Shown: positions 36,090-45,379, counted from the first letter of the stretch. The stretch is DNA of 64,000 nt from Duganella sp. Root1480D1 (GCF_001427305.1 NZ_LMFZ01000001.1:1261-65260), one strand, 5' to 3'. Program-made: numbers and translations. Notes: a model not told the origin generated them from the sequence alone.

Positions 36090-37437
36090 TGGCGTACCTG
36101 AAAGTGTGGTCCTGGCCGCAGATCAGCGGGCGCATGTCGGCATCCATCACGATGGTCCCGGCGGGGAACTTCAATACGTCGCGCCCTTCCAGGTCGCTCC
36201 ATTCCCAGTAGTGGCAGGCGCCCCCGGCCGCCTTGACGGACGTCAGGTTGATCGAGGGGGCAGCCATCCAGCTGCTCGCCTCTATCCTGCGGGCGGCGAC
36301 GGTGCGCACCACGTTGGCGTCACGCTGCACCTCCAGGTCGCGGCCGGCCCTGAGGTCGCGCTCGCCCGAGATATCGCCAACGGCGTGGATGGTGCCGTCC
36401 GATTCGATGGCCTGGGCCGCACGCAGGTTGCGCGCCTTCACTTCGCCCGGCGCATCGAGGTTGCCGTCTTTGTCCAGGGCAAGCGGCGCCCATCCTGCGC
36501 CGTCGAAGGTAAACGCCCGGCTCAGGTTCATCACCATGCGCACGTCGCCGCGCATGCTGCCGGCTACCGGCAGGTCGCCCCAGGCCTCGACCGGCGCTTT
36601 CCATGACGATGCCAGGTTCCAGTGGCCGGTGGTGTCGCAGCTAAGCAGGTTGCGTGTGCCGGCATCGATCGCCAGCCCTGGTTCGGCCACGCCATTGGCA
36701 TTCAGGCAGGAGTCGCCGGCCCCCACCAGCGCGGCGCCGCCAAAGCGCATGGCGGTGTTCATGCGATTGAGTTCGGGGCGGCCGGGCACTGCGCCGCGGT
36801 ACAGGAAATCGGTCGCCAGTTGGCCGGCGCCATCGTAGAACAGGTTCGACACCAGGTGGCCGGCATCGGCCGCCGTCCCTTGCAGCGCGGGAGCGGCGGC
36901 GCCGGCGCAGGCGATGCCGCGGTATGGGGTAGTGTCCATGCGCCAGGAGGCGCCGCGCGCAAATGCCGGTTCGCGAGCAGTGATGAAGCCGCTACCGGGC
37001 CCCGCATGCAGGGCCACGGCCGCCAGGTCCTTGTCGCCGATCGGCTTGCCGCCGCTGGTGACCACCAGCGCGTCGAACTTGCCGGGCGCAGTGGCGGCGT
37101 TGGGCTGGCGTACCAGCACGCAGCTGCCCTGCTGGAAGGCATTCAGGTCGGTAAAGCCGGCCGGCAGGAAGTGGCCGGTGCGCAGTTGTTCCAGGCTGAC
37201 CGCCAGCACCGTGGCCGCAGTAGGCGTCGCGGCCTTGATCTCGTCATGGTGGGCCTGCATATAGCGTTCGGCAGCATGCACCACCTGCGCCTGGTAGTAA
37301 GCAGCCTGCTGCCCGCGCAGCTCGTCGAGCGAGTTGTCGCTCATGCCGGTCAGCCCGAGCAGGAGCACGGCGCCGACGGCCAGCGCCGCCAGCAGTTCCA
37401 GCATGCCGACCCCGGCCTGGCGGTGGCGGGCCATCAT
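36067..37437 (-). CDS. pilV: PilV-like type IVb minor pilin/tip protein
   Basis: A 456-residue prepilin-like protein. A short basic leader precedes GVGMLELLAALAVGAVLLLG, a class III signal with Glu at +5 after the Gly-Met junction. A large extracellular part follows with Cys residues and a C-terminal beta-rich tip (CHYWEWSDLEGRD, CGQDHTFRYANGYY). This matches R64 PilV, the adhesin at the thin-pilus tip. In R64 the C-terminus is switched by a shufflon; no recombinase or inverted repeat set is visible here. ATG at 37437 overlaps the upstream stop (ATGA). Confidence 0.85.
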   Translation of the reverse strand: MMARHRQAGVGMLELLAALAVGAVLLLGLTGMSDNSLDELRGQQAAYYQAQVVHAAERYMQAHHDEIKAATPTAATVLAVSLEQLRTGHFLPAGFTDLNAFQQGSCVLVRQPNAATAPGKFDALVVTSGGKPIGDKDLAAVALHAGPGSGFITAREPAFARGASWRMDTTPYRGIACAGAAAPALQGTAADAGHLVSNLFYDGAGQLATDFLYRGAVPGRPELNRMNTAMRFGGAALVGAGDSCLNANGVAEPGLAIDAGTRNLLSCDTTGHWNLASSWKAPVEAWGDLPVAGSMRGDVRMVMNLSRAFTFDGAGWAPLALDKDGNLDAPGEVKARNLRAAQAIESDGTIHAVGDISGERDLRAGRDLEVQRDANVVRTVAARRIEASSWMAAPSINLTSVKAAGGACHYWEWSDLEGRDVLKFPAGTIVMDADMRPLICGQDHTFRYANGYYTPN

Positions 37438-37928
37438 GGCGCCACCGCCAGCCAGACCGGCACGCCATCGGGCAAGGCCAGGCTGGCCAGTGCCGCCAGC
37501 GGAATGCCGGTGTCGCCGTACACCGGCGACTGCAGGTTGGCCACGCCGCGCCGGTAGCTGCCTGCCAGCACCGAGTTGCGCGCCAGGCGCACGATCTCGC
37601 GCGTCAGTTCGCGGCGCGGCAATTGGCGGGCATAGATGTAGATGGTGCCGCCGGCGTCGCGGTAATTGCCCCACGGCGTGGCAGGCGGCGCCTCCAGCAG
37701 GGGCCAGGCGCGCAGCACGCCGCTGGTTTTCAGCGTATCGATGCTGACGCTGGTGGCGCGCAAGTCGTTGGCCTGGAAATAGGCCACCACCGCGCTGCGG
37801 TAGTTCGCCATGCCTTCGGCGCTGGCCTCGGCCAGGTGCTGCTGCCCGGACGCGGCATTGCGCTCGGCCAGCGCGGCATATGCGCCCGCCATCGACATTA
37901 CCAGCGCCAGTATCACGACATTCCACAT
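37434..37928 (-). CDS. pilM: PilM-like type IVb pilus assembly protein (R64 type)
   Basis: A 164-residue protein with an N-terminal membrane helix (MWNVVILALVMSMAGAYAAL). A soluble part has the R64-PilM-like pattern: MANYRSAVVAYFQAN, then TIYIYA and VYGDTGIPL. It should be an inner-membrane-anchored component of pilus assembly. This is the R64/IncI PilM, not the actin-like PilM of type IVa systems. Start at 37928 has AGGGGAGG upstream. In R64 pilM lies early in the operon; here it is between pilS and pilV. Confidence 0.8.
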   Translation of the reverse strand: MWNVVILALVMSMAGAYAALAERNAASGQQHLAEASAEGMANYRSAVVAYFQANDLRATSVSIDTLKTSGVLRAWPLLEAPPATPWGNYRDAGGTIYIYARQLPRRELTREIVRLARNSVLAGSYRRGVANLQSPVYGDTGIPLAALASLALPDGVPVWLAVAP

Positions 37929-37957
37929 GCTGCCTCCCCTGCGTGCTTTGATACGCC

Positions 37958-38518
37958 TCAGGCGCCCTTGAACGTCACGGCATTGCCGGCGGCGCCGGCC
38001 ACCGAGCACACCGTCGTCGCATCGCTGACCGAGACCGGGAAGTTGGTGATGGCCTTGCCGCCCTGGCTGATCTCGACCCATCCGCTGGCGCCGCTGATCA
38101 GGTTGACGCAGACATCCTTGGGTACCGCTGCATAAGTGATCTCGAACCCGGTAGCGGTTCCCGTCACCGTGACGGCACCGCCCCAGCTATTTTTCAGGGT
38201 GTTGTCGCCGGTGTTCTTGGCCAGCGTGCCGGGAATGGCGTTGGCGGCAATCAGCGTGGGCACCAGGCTCTCCACCGGATACGACTGGCCGATGTACAGC
38301 TTGCGCACGGCGGTGCGCATGGCCACTGCTTCCTCGGTGGCTTGGTTCGATTTGGCGCTACTGAAGGCGCCGCCCAGGAGCGACACGGCACCCAGCACCA
38401 CCACGGCGGCGATGCCCAGGTAGGCGATACCTTCCAGCAGCGAGGCGCCGTGCTGGCGGGACGGCGATGGCATGCGGCCGGAACGTTGCTGCGATTGGAA
38501 CAGGTGATTCATGGTCAT
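37958..38518 (-). CDS. pilS: PilS-like type IVb major pilin
   Basis: A 186-residue prepilin. The leader of about 24 residues ends in RQHG, then ASLLEGIAYLGIAAVVVLGAVSLL; Glu is at +5 and the hydrophobic helix is long, as in type IVb pilins. The mature domain has two Cys (DVCVN, TTVCSV) that likely form the C-terminal disulfide loop. It is the main pilus subunit. Cleavage needs a prepilin peptidase, which is not encoded in this window. It lies 44 bp downstream of pilR. Confidence 0.9.
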   Translation of the reverse strand: MTMNHLFQSQQRSGRMPSPSRQHGASLLEGIAYLGIAAVVVLGAVSLLGGAFSSAKSNQATEEAVAMRTAVRKLYIGQSYPVESLVPTLIAANAIPGTLAKNTGDNTLKNSWGGAVTVTGTATGFEITYAAVPKDVCVNLISGASGWVEISQGGKAITNFPVSVSDATTVCSVAGAAGNAVTFKGA

Positions 38519-38562
38519 GCCTCCATATGTGTGACTGGTCGATCAGGTAAATCAGCCTGGCT

Positions 38563-39633
38563 TCAGCCAACGCCGCGCGTGGCTGCGGCGATTTCCTGCT
38601 GGATGCCGAAGAAGCCGGTCACCAGCCAGGCGATCACCAGTGCCAGGGTGACGATGGCGAAGCCGTTCAATACTTTCATGCGCAGGGCAACTGCCTCCAC
38701 GCCCTCCTCCATCCATTCGGCTGCCAGTAGCTTGAGCGCTTCCGAAAAGCCTTTGTAGTCGGCGTACACGCACAGGTCGTCGATAATGGCCGGCGACGGG
38801 AAGCCGTAGCCGGCATGGCGCAGCGCTTCGCCGCAATTCAGGCCGGAGCGCACGCCCATCAGCGCGCCGTCCAGGCGTTCGCGCAGCCAGGGCTGCGACT
38901 TGTTCGACAGCCGCGACAGCGATTTCTCCACCGTGACGCCGGCCGCCTGCAAGGCCGCAAACGCCATCAGGAAGCCGCTGCCCACGATCAGGCGGTAGAT
39001 CGAGAACGGTGCGAAGCGGTCGAAGAACACCCGCAGATTGCCGCGCCATAGCGGCAGCGACGCCATCATGGCGGCAATCAGGGCCACGGTGCCGGCCACG
39101 GCAAACAGCATCCAGTCCTGCACCCAGAGCGACATGCGGTACAGCGACAGCGCCGCGCCGTGCCAACCTGCCGGGTCGACCAGGCGCGTGAACTGCGGAA
39201 TCACCAGTGCGCCGAACAGCCAGATGTAGAGGGCGATCATGGCCAGGATGGCGAGCGGGTAAGCGGCGCCGCTGAGGATTTCGGTCTTGATGCGGCGCCC
39301 GGCCTGCACCACGTCCACCAGCGCATGCAGGCTGCCTTCCAGGCGGCCGGACTGCTCGCCCGCCATGATGATCATCTGCTCCGTGCCCGGCACCCACCAG
39401 GCCAGGCCGTCCGACAGCAGCTGGCCGTTCTGCACCATGCGCCGGCAATCGTCGAGCACCAGGGCCAGGCTGGTGTCGCCGCCCGGGCCGGCATTGCGGC
39501 GCGCCAGCTCCTCCAGGATGCGCAGCAGCGGCAGGCCGCCGGCCAGCATCTTGGCGATCTTGCGGTACAGGCGCACCCGTTGGGAGGCGTTGAACTGGGT
39601 GCGCGCCCAGTAACGCACGACTTCAACGCGCAT
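38563..39633 (-). CDS. pilR: PilR-like inner-membrane platform protein (GspF family)
   Basis: A 356-residue T2SS-F family protein with the two repeated cytoplasmic four-helix domains (about 15-130 and 215-320) separated by membrane helices (MIALYIWLFGALVIP, FAVAGTVALIAAMMASL) and a last helix near 330. It is the platform that couples the assembly ATPase to pilin extraction. It corresponds to PilR of R64 and overlaps pilQ by 11 bp. The region GEQSGRLEGSLHAL is the conserved GspF motif. Confidence 0.92.
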   Translation of the reverse strand: MRVEVVRYWARTQFNASQRVRLYRKIAKMLAGGLPLLRILEELARRNAGPGGDTSLALVLDDCRRMVQNGQLLSDGLAWWVPGTEQMIIMAGEQSGRLEGSLHALVDVVQAGRRIKTEILSGAAYPLAILAMIALYIWLFGALVIPQFTRLVDPAGWHGAALSLYRMSLWVQDWMLFAVAGTVALIAAMMASLPLWRGNLRVFFDRFAPFSIYRLIVGSGFLMAFAALQAAGVTVEKSLSRLSNKSQPWLRERLDGALMGVRSGLNCGEALRHAGYGFPSPAIIDDLCVYADYKGFSEALKLLAAEWMEEGVEAVALRMKVLNGFAIVTLALVIAWLVTGFFGIQQEIAAATRGVG

Positions 39634-41230
39634 CGCAGCCCTCCTCCACTACCTGCAGGCGGCGCCGTGCCAGGGCCGCTCCGGCGTTCAGGTGGCCCAG
39701 CACCTGTTCGGCCATGCGCGGGTCGACCAGGCCGGCTGCCACCTTTTCCACCGCATGTTCGACCATGGTGCGGCCGCCCGTGCGCAGCCAGTAGGCCAGG
39801 GCCGCAGCCTTGTCGCCGCGCCGCACGTGGCTGAAAAACTCGTCGTCCGGCAGGATGATTTCGGCCACTACCGTGCGGCCGATGCTGCCGTGCCCAGCGC
39901 AATGCTCGCAGCCGGGACCGGTCACGTGCACGCGCCGCAAGTCGGCCACCACGTCGCGCAAGCGTCCCATGACGGCGGGCGGCAGCGGCGCCGTGGCGGC
40001 ACTCAATGGCAGCTTGCAGTGCGGGCACAGGGCTTTCACCAGGCGCTGGCTGATCAGGCCTGTCACTACCGTGTGGTCGGCCACCTGGCTGGCGGCCAGG
40101 CCCAGGTCCAGCAGGCGGTCGGCAATGGACAGCGCGCTGTTGGCGTGGATGGTGGTCCAGACCTGGTGCCCCGTCATGGCAGCGCGCACCGCATTCTGGG
40201 CCGAGGCACGGTCGCGCACCTCGCCGACCATGATGGTGTCCGGGTCGAGCCGCATGGCGTTGGAGATGGCGGCGGCGAACAGGCGCGACCTCTCGTCTTC
40301 GGAACCGGCATTGGTGACCGAAGTCTGCACCGCGCCATCGATCGGGTATTCGACCGGGTCTTCAATGGTGAGCACGTGGCGCCGTCCTTCGGCTTCGGCG
40401 ATCTGGCCGGACAGGATGCGCTGCAGCGTGGTCGACTTGCCGGAGCCGGTCGGCCCGCCGATGATGTTCATGCCGATCGGCTGCTCTTTCAACTGCTGCA
40501 GCATGGCGGCCTGCTGCTCGCTGAAGCCGAGCGGGCACAGTTCGCCGTCGCCGGCATCCAGGTACAGCAGGCGCAGCACCATCAGCGTGCCTTCATTGGT
40601 GGGCACGGTGGCGATGCGCACCCCGTGCAGCTCGGGCGGCAGCTTGTCGCGGTCGGCGATACTGGCGTCCTGGCGCTCGGTCGGCTTGTAGGAACTGTCG
40701 GACACCGAGGCCATGGCGCCGTACAGGGTGGCCAGCAGGCGCTCGCCGTATTCACGCGTCTGCACGCCGACCGGCGTCAAATCGCCGCGCACCCGGAACA
40801 GGATTTCGGTGGCACGCTGGCGCACGCGGATGTGGATGTCGGAAGCGCGGGCGGCACAGGCGCGGCTCAGCAGGTCCTTGGCCGTCACCTGCATCATCGA
40901 GTGTTCCTGGCGCCGTTCCACCAGCGAGCCGTTGCCGCTGGCGTACAGGTGGCGCAGTTCGTCGATCTTCGCGTGCTCGACGCGGAACGGCTTCTGCATG
41001 CGCTGCAGGCGCGCCTGGTAGGACAGCACGTGCGCATTCATGTCTTGCCCGACCGCCACCAGCAGGCGGCCATCGGCCAGCAGGCACACCAGCTTGCGCT
41101 CCTCGGCGCTGGCTTCGTACTGGCCGGCATGGCTCAGCACCGCCGCGCCTTGCAGCGGCACTTCCGGCTGCACGCTGCCGGCGGCCTGTGCGCCCGCCTG
41201 CATGCCCGGCAGCGCAATGCGCAGTTTCAT
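39623..41230 (-). CDS. pilQ: PilQ-like pilus assembly ATPase (GspE family)
   Basis: A 535-residue hexameric ATPase. Walker A is GPTGSGKST at 259-267. Walker B and Asp box read MRLDPDTIMVGEVRDRASAQNAVRAAMTGHQVWTTIHAN. A zinc motif CPHC...CEHC follows near 415-450, typical of extension ATPases. It powers pilin polymerisation and matches PilQ of R64 (not the PilQ secretin of type IVa pili). Its ATG overlaps the end of pilP by 4 bp. Confidence 0.92.
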   Translation of the reverse strand: MKLRIALPGMQAGAQAAGSVQPEVPLQGAAVLSHAGQYEASAEERKLVCLLADGRLLVAVGQDMNAHVLSYQARLQRMQKPFRVEHAKIDELRHLYASGNGSLVERRQEHSMMQVTAKDLLSRACAARASDIHIRVRQRATEILFRVRGDLTPVGVQTREYGERLLATLYGAMASVSDSSYKPTERQDASIADRDKLPPELHGVRIATVPTNEGTLMVLRLLYLDAGDGELCPLGFSEQQAAMLQQLKEQPIGMNIIGGPTGSGKSTTLQRILSGQIAEAEGRRHVLTIEDPVEYPIDGAVQTSVTNAGSEDERSRLFAAAISNAMRLDPDTIMVGEVRDRASAQNAVRAAMTGHQVWTTIHANSALSIADRLLDLGLAASQVADHTVVTGLISQRLVKALCPHCKLPLSAATAPLPPAVMGRLRDVVADLRRVHVTGPGCEHCAGHGSIGRTVVAEIILPDDEFFSHVRRGDKAAALAYWLRTGGRTMVEHAVEKVAAGLVDPRMAEQVLGHLNAGAALARRRLQVVEEGCDAR

Positions 41231-41733
41231 CGCGCGCTCCTTGGCGCGGCCGCTACCGGCATCGGCGCCGGGGTGCCCGGATTAAAGGCATTGACCTGCT
41301 GGGTATAACCGGACAGGCGGATGCGCTTGCGTCCAGGCGCGCTTGCCATCACTTCATTGTTCTGGATCGAGACGATGCGCATGCCGCCCGGCAGCACGCT
41401 GCCGACCTGCACCTCGGCCACGCTGCCGTTGGACATTTCCAGGGTGGCGAACATGGTGTCGCCCAGCCCTTCCACGGCGCGCACCACCGGGTCGCCGACC
41501 ACCACCGGCTGGCTGAGCATCGCGCCCATGGTCTGCTTGGCGGCGATCTCGTTCTGCTTGGTGATGATGGACGATTGCACCTCGAGCTGCTTTTCGCGGG
41601 CCCGCAGCAGCATGGTCTCCGCCTCGATACGGGTCAGGCTGGCGGCCGTGCTTTCGGCGCGCGCCACGGCCGGCGGCAGCAGGCAGAGTGCCAGCGTCAG
41701 TGCAGCGACGCCCCTGGTCTGATTATTTTGCAT
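41227..41733 (-). CDS. pilP: PilP-like type IVb pilus biogenesis protein
   Basis: A 168-residue periplasmic protein with a signal peptide (GVAALTLALCLLPPAVARA). A short coiled segment (SLTRIEAETMLLRAREKQLEVQSSI) and a small beta domain (VEGLGDTMFATLEMSNGSVAEVQVGSVLPGGMRI) follow. It matches R64-PilP, which links inner-membrane proteins to the secretin. The start at 41733 has AAGGAGTCATCT upstream and lies 8 codons inside the end of pilO in another frame, so the two genes overlap. Confidence 0.88.
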   Translation of the reverse strand: MQNNQTRGVAALTLALCLLPPAVARAESTAASLTRIEAETMLLRAREKQLEVQSSIITKQNEIAAKQTMGAMLSQPVVVGDPVVRAVEGLGDTMFATLEMSNGSVAEVQVGSVLPGGMRIVSIQNNEVMASAPGRKRIRLSGYTQQVNAFNPGTPAPMPVAAAPRSAR

Positions 41734-43000
41734 AGATGACTCCTTCAAGTAACCACGCCATACCGCGATAGCTGATCTTTTCAATGCGCACGCCTGGCCG
41801 CTCCAGCATGGCGGCCAACTGCTGCGGGGCCACGCCCTGCGCATCGAGCTGGAAGCCGAAGGCTTGCCAGTCCGGCGCCGCTGGTCCGGCCGCCGCGGCC
41901 TGCCCAATGGAGGCGGCAACCGGCGCCGCCGCGCGCTTGTTGAGCCGCAGGGACAGGCCGAGGCTCTGCATCTGGGCCATCAGGGGCTCGATCGCCTGCG
42001 GCGCGGCCAGCAGCTCTTCACCGCGCGCCGCCGGCAACGCGGCCGATACTGCCAAAGCGCCGTTCAGCGTCGCCTTGTCGCCGGTCGGGTCGATCACGGC
42101 CTGCGGCACTGCGTCGCGCAGGGTAGCAACCGTGGCAGCGTTGCGCGACCAGGCGTAACTGAACTGGCCCCGGGTGCAGGTATATTCGTCAAGCCGCCAG
42201 CCGCCGGGCGTCAGGTGGTCCAGCCGCTCGAAGCAGGCGCGGAATGCGGCCGAGGGCAAGGGCTGTTCGACCCATGGCCGCAGCACCGCGGCTGGCACTG
42301 CCGCCTGCTGCGCCAGCACCGCATCTTCCGCCTGGCGCCGTGCCTGCCAGTGCTTCCATCCGAAAATCAGTGCGCCCCCCACCACCGCCAGCGCAACGCC
42401 GGCAGCCAGTCGCCACTCGGGTGCACGCTGGGCGGCGATCGGGCGCAGGCGCCACCAGCGGAAGATGCGCAGGCTGCCGTCTTTACGGTGCGGCAGCAGG
42501 CTTTCGATGCGGCGTGCGTTGAAGTTGTGGAAGCCCTGTCCGGCCAGGCTCTCATCGCCGATCACCACGTTCCAGCCGCCCAGGGCATAGTCGCCATACA
42601 GGCGTTCCAGCACTTCTTCCTTGGTGCCGGCAAAGTCGCCATTGGGCAGGAAGTTGGCATCGCGCACGGCGAAGTAGGCCCACTTCCCGTCCGGCAGTTG
42701 CAACGCTGCCAGCCAGTTGTGCACCGGCTGCAGCAGGCCGTCGTAGTAGGCTCCTTCCATTGCCACGGTCTTGGAGACCGCCGCACCCAGCGAATACAGG
42801 GTGCGCGCCGCGCCGTCGCTGCTTTGCGCATAGCCGGCCTGCGCGGTCGACTGGTCGCGCCGTACCACCATCAGGTCGGAGCCGATCTTGCGGCCCAGCT
42901 CCACCGCCTCGCGGTGCAGCTCGCGCGGCCGCGACAGCGACTGCCAGAACAGGCCGCACACGAAGCGGGCCTTGTCGATCTGGATGATATGGATGCCCAT
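41723..43000 (-). CDS. pilO: PilO-like type IVb pilus accessory protein
   Basis: A 425-residue inner-membrane protein. A cytoplasmic N-terminal part (1-190) carries WNVVIGDESLAGQG. A single membrane helix follows (LAAGVALAVVGGALIFGWKHW, about 200-220), then a periplasmic C-terminal domain with Cys residues. This is the PilO2 family of R64-type thin pili. It lies 10 bp downstream of the secretin gene and is part of the continuous pilus operon. Confidence 0.87.
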   Translation of the reverse strand: MGIHIIQIDKARFVCGLFWQSLSRPRELHREAVELGRKIGSDLMVVRRDQSTAQAGYAQSSDGAARTLYSLGAAVSKTVAMEGAYYDGLLQPVHNWLAALQLPDGKWAYFAVRDANFLPNGDFAGTKEEVLERLYGDYALGGWNVVIGDESLAGQGFHNFNARRIESLLPHRKDGSLRIFRWWRLRPIAAQRAPEWRLAAGVALAVVGGALIFGWKHWQARRQAEDAVLAQQAAVPAAVLRPWVEQPLPSAAFRACFERLDHLTPGGWRLDEYTCTRGQFSYAWSRNAATVATLRDAVPQAVIDPTGDKATLNGALAVSAALPAARGEELLAAPQAIEPLMAQMQSLGLSLRLNKRAAAPVAASIGQAAAAGPAAPDWQAFGFQLDAQGVAPQQLAAMLERPGVRIEKISYRGMAWLLEGVIYAK

Positions 43001-43010
43001 CCTGCCCTCC

Positions 43011-44747
43011 TCAGGTACCGGCCATGGCCATCGGGGTGATCAGCACCACGATCACTTCCTTGTTGCTCTTGGCCTTGACGCCGCCGCCCAGCAAGTAGTT
43101 GTTCGGGCGGCCCACACCCTGGCGGTCGACGTTTTCGTCGGTCTGCTCAAAGCCGCCAATTACCAGGGTTTCGCCCGACTTCATGGACACCCGCTGCAGG
43201 AAGTTGCGGGTATCCAGCTCCGGCGACTCGATGCGGCTGCCATTGCTCTCGATCACGCGGATGCCGCGCAGGGTCGAAATATCGATGGAGAACTGCAGCA
43301 TCACCGCACCGTTGTTGAGCACGTGCGGCAGGATGCTCATATTGAAGCCGGCCGTCACCACGCCCGGCACCATCGTGGTGGTGGTACCGACCTGCGCCAC
43401 GATCGAAGTCTGCGAGCTTTGCAGGTAGGTAGTCTGGCGTGCCACCTGAACCGGCACCGGCTGGTTGTTCAGCGTCACCACCGAAGCCGTGGTCTGGCGC
43501 CGTACCTTGCCCTGCTCCGCCAGCGCCTTGGCGACTACCGTGCTGCCGCTGAAGCGCGAGTTGCCGACAATGCCGGCCGACAGTGCCGACGCACCCTGGC
43601 TGGTGTTGAAGGTGTTCTGCAAGCCGTACTTGCTTTTCAGGCTGTTGTACACCAGGTTCCAGTTGATGCCGTATTCATCGCCCTGCTCCAGGCTGACCGA
43701 CAGCACCGTGACGTTCATCACGATCTGGCGCGACAAGGCCTGGTTGGCATTCTCGATATAGGCTCCGATGCGGTCCAGGGTATCCGGCGTATCGACCACG
43801 GTGATGGTGCCGGTGGCCGGCGCCGCCAGCACCTTGCCATGCGGCGAAAGCATCACTTTCACCGCGTTCTCGATGCCGTTGTACACCGACAGCTTGGACA
43901 CCACGCCGGTATTCTGGCTATTGTTCGCCGACACCGAACTGCCGCTATTGCCGCCGGTGCCGCCTGAGCCGCCACCGGAGCCGCCCCCGCCGGCCAGCGA
44001 CGCGGCGCCGCTGGTGACCGATGCGGCAAACGAGGCATCGCCCGGGACGGCGCTGATCTGGAAGGTGCGCGCGTCGGTGTGGTAGAACTGGATCACGCCG
44101 TCCGCATACTTCCAGGAGACGCCGAAGCGCGCCGCCACGGTGTCCAGCAGGCCCTTGAAGGAGCCATTGGCATAGCTGACGCGAATGCCGCCCTGCAGGT
44201 CCGGCTGGAAGCTCACGCTGGCATCGGCGGCACCGCTGCGCAGCGGTGCGTCGCCGGCAACCGGCTGCTCGCCCGGCATGCCTTGCGGCAGGGGCAGCGC
44301 AGGCACGCCGGCTGGCTGGCGCATGGCCGGAGGCGCCGGCAGGCGCCCGCCGCCGCGCTTGAAGGCGCTGGCAGCGATGCTGGACGCATCGGCATTGACC
44401 CGGCTCGGGATGCCAGAGCGCAGCGTCAGGCGTTCAGCCAGCTCGGACAGGGAAAAGATGCTGCGGTCGAAGGTGGCCGGCTGGTAGAACACCGCGGGCA
44501 ACGGCGGCTGCCCCAGCTTGACCACGTTCTTGCCCAGCCAGATGCCCGGTTCGTGCACCACGCGCGCCGATGCGGGCACCACGGCCCCGCGCGCATTGCG
44601 CCCTACTTCCTTGACCAGGCCGGACGTCGTTCCATCGGCGGCATCGGCATTGGACGACACGCGGTCGGCCAGGTCGGAACAGGCGCTCAGCGACAGCACC
44701 GCGCAGGCCAGCATCGGCAGGCAGTTCTTCATCGGGCGGCGCATCAT
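43011..44747 (-). CDS. pilN: PilN-like type IVb pilus secretin lipoprotein
   Basis: A 578-residue outer-membrane secretin with a lipobox LSAC (Cys at about 23). N-domains are at about 90-290, including NGSFKGLLDTVAARFGVSWKY. A Gly/Ser-rich linker follows (about 255-275), then the secretin core with GTITVVDTPDTLDRI, VTVLSVSLEQGDEYG and SPELDTRNFLQRVSMKSGETLVIGGF. It forms the outer-membrane pore through which the thin pilus exits. The family is PilN of R64/BfpB-like secretins. Its start overlaps pilL by 4 bp. Confidence 0.92.
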   Translation of the reverse strand: MMRRPMKNCLPMLACAVLSLSACSDLADRVSSNADAADGTTSGLVKEVGRNARGAVVPASARVVHEPGIWLGKNVVKLGQPPLPAVFYQPATFDRSIFSLSELAERLTLRSGIPSRVNADASSIAASAFKRGGGRLPAPPAMRQPAGVPALPLPQGMPGEQPVAGDAPLRSGAADASVSFQPDLQGGIRVSYANGSFKGLLDTVAARFGVSWKYADGVIQFYHTDARTFQISAVPGDASFAASVTSGAASLAGGGGSGGGSGGTGGNSGSSVSANNSQNTGVVSKLSVYNGIENAVKVMLSPHGKVLAAPATGTITVVDTPDTLDRIGAYIENANQALSRQIVMNVTVLSVSLEQGDEYGINWNLVYNSLKSKYGLQNTFNTSQGASALSAGIVGNSRFSGSTVVAKALAEQGKVRRQTTASVVTLNNQPVPVQVARQTTYLQSSQTSIVAQVGTTTTMVPGVVTAGFNMSILPHVLNNGAVMLQFSIDISTLRGIRVIESNGSRIESPELDTRNFLQRVSMKSGETLVIGGFEQTDENVDRQGVGRPNNYLLGGGVKAKSNKEVIVVLITPMAMAGT

Positions 44748-45211
44748 TGCACACCTCGGCCGATAATGCGCAACACCTTGTTGCCCTTATAGAAAACCGC
44801 CTTGATCGGCATCTCCGCGCTGTCCATGCTGCCGACTACCGTTGCAATAGCTTCTTCGAAGGTGCCAGGCACGGTGGTGCGTACCTGCACCGCGTAGTCG
44901 ACCGGCAGCTCCCACAGCAACTGCCAGCCCGCAGCGCCGGCCCAGCGCGCCAGTGCGGCGTTCAGGGTCTTGTCGGCGGGGACAATGTCCCAGGCATCGG
45001 GGGCCGCACGCACGGCCGGTTCGCTGGCTGGCACCGCGACCGCGACGGCGCGGCCTTTGCCGGCAGCGGTGCTGCGCACGGCGCTCTTCGCGGGCTTGCT
45101 GCTTGCTGTGGGCTGCGACGCCGCTGCGGCAAAGCTGCCGCAGCACAGCGACAGTCCAAGCGCCGCGAAGGAAACCCTGGCCGCGCCATTCAATGTGATA
45201 TTGAGGTTCAA
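44744..45211 (-). CDS. pilL: PilL/TcpQ-domain pilus protein
   Basis: A 155-residue secreted protein with a TTG start at 45211 placed 7 nt after an AGGAGG site. A signal peptide (VSFAALGLSLCCGSFAAAA), an Ala/Ser/Lys-rich linker and a C-terminal TcpQ-type domain follow (TLNAALARWAGAAGWQLLWELPVDY, then VLRIIG). The domain resembles the C-terminus of PilL of R64 and TcpQ, helping secretin stability and localisation. It is the first gene of the pilus operon, 168 bp after sctC on the same strand. Confidence 0.82.
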   Translation of the reverse strand: MNLNITLNGAARVSFAALGLSLCCGSFAAAASQPTASSKPAKSAVRSTAAGKGRAVAVAVPASEPAVRAAPDAWDIVPADKTLNAALARWAGAAGWQLLWELPVDYAVQVRTTVPGTFEEAIATVVGSMDSAEMPIKAVFYKGNKVLRIIGRGVQ

Positions 45212-45379
45212 CGCTCTTCCTCCTGATGGCCATTGCTGGCAGATGACATCAACAAAGCCTTGCAGCCGCCAGGAGCGCTTGCAGTACAAGTGCGCCAGGG
45301 CTAAGAGAAATATAGTCGAAAGTGCATTCCGAATTTCTCAACAAGGCTCAACAATCCCCACCCCCGCTGGGGGCTTCCT

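Noticed and set aside
36067..37437. Shufflon at the pilV 3' end
   Set aside because: No inverted repeats, partial pilV ends or Rci-type recombinase could be seen.
45212..45379. hrp box or clear sigma70 promoter for the pilus operon
   Set aside because: No GGAACC/CCACNNA pair was found; a TATATT is present but lacks a properly spaced -35. A small CCCCC/GGGGG hairpin has no T-tract.
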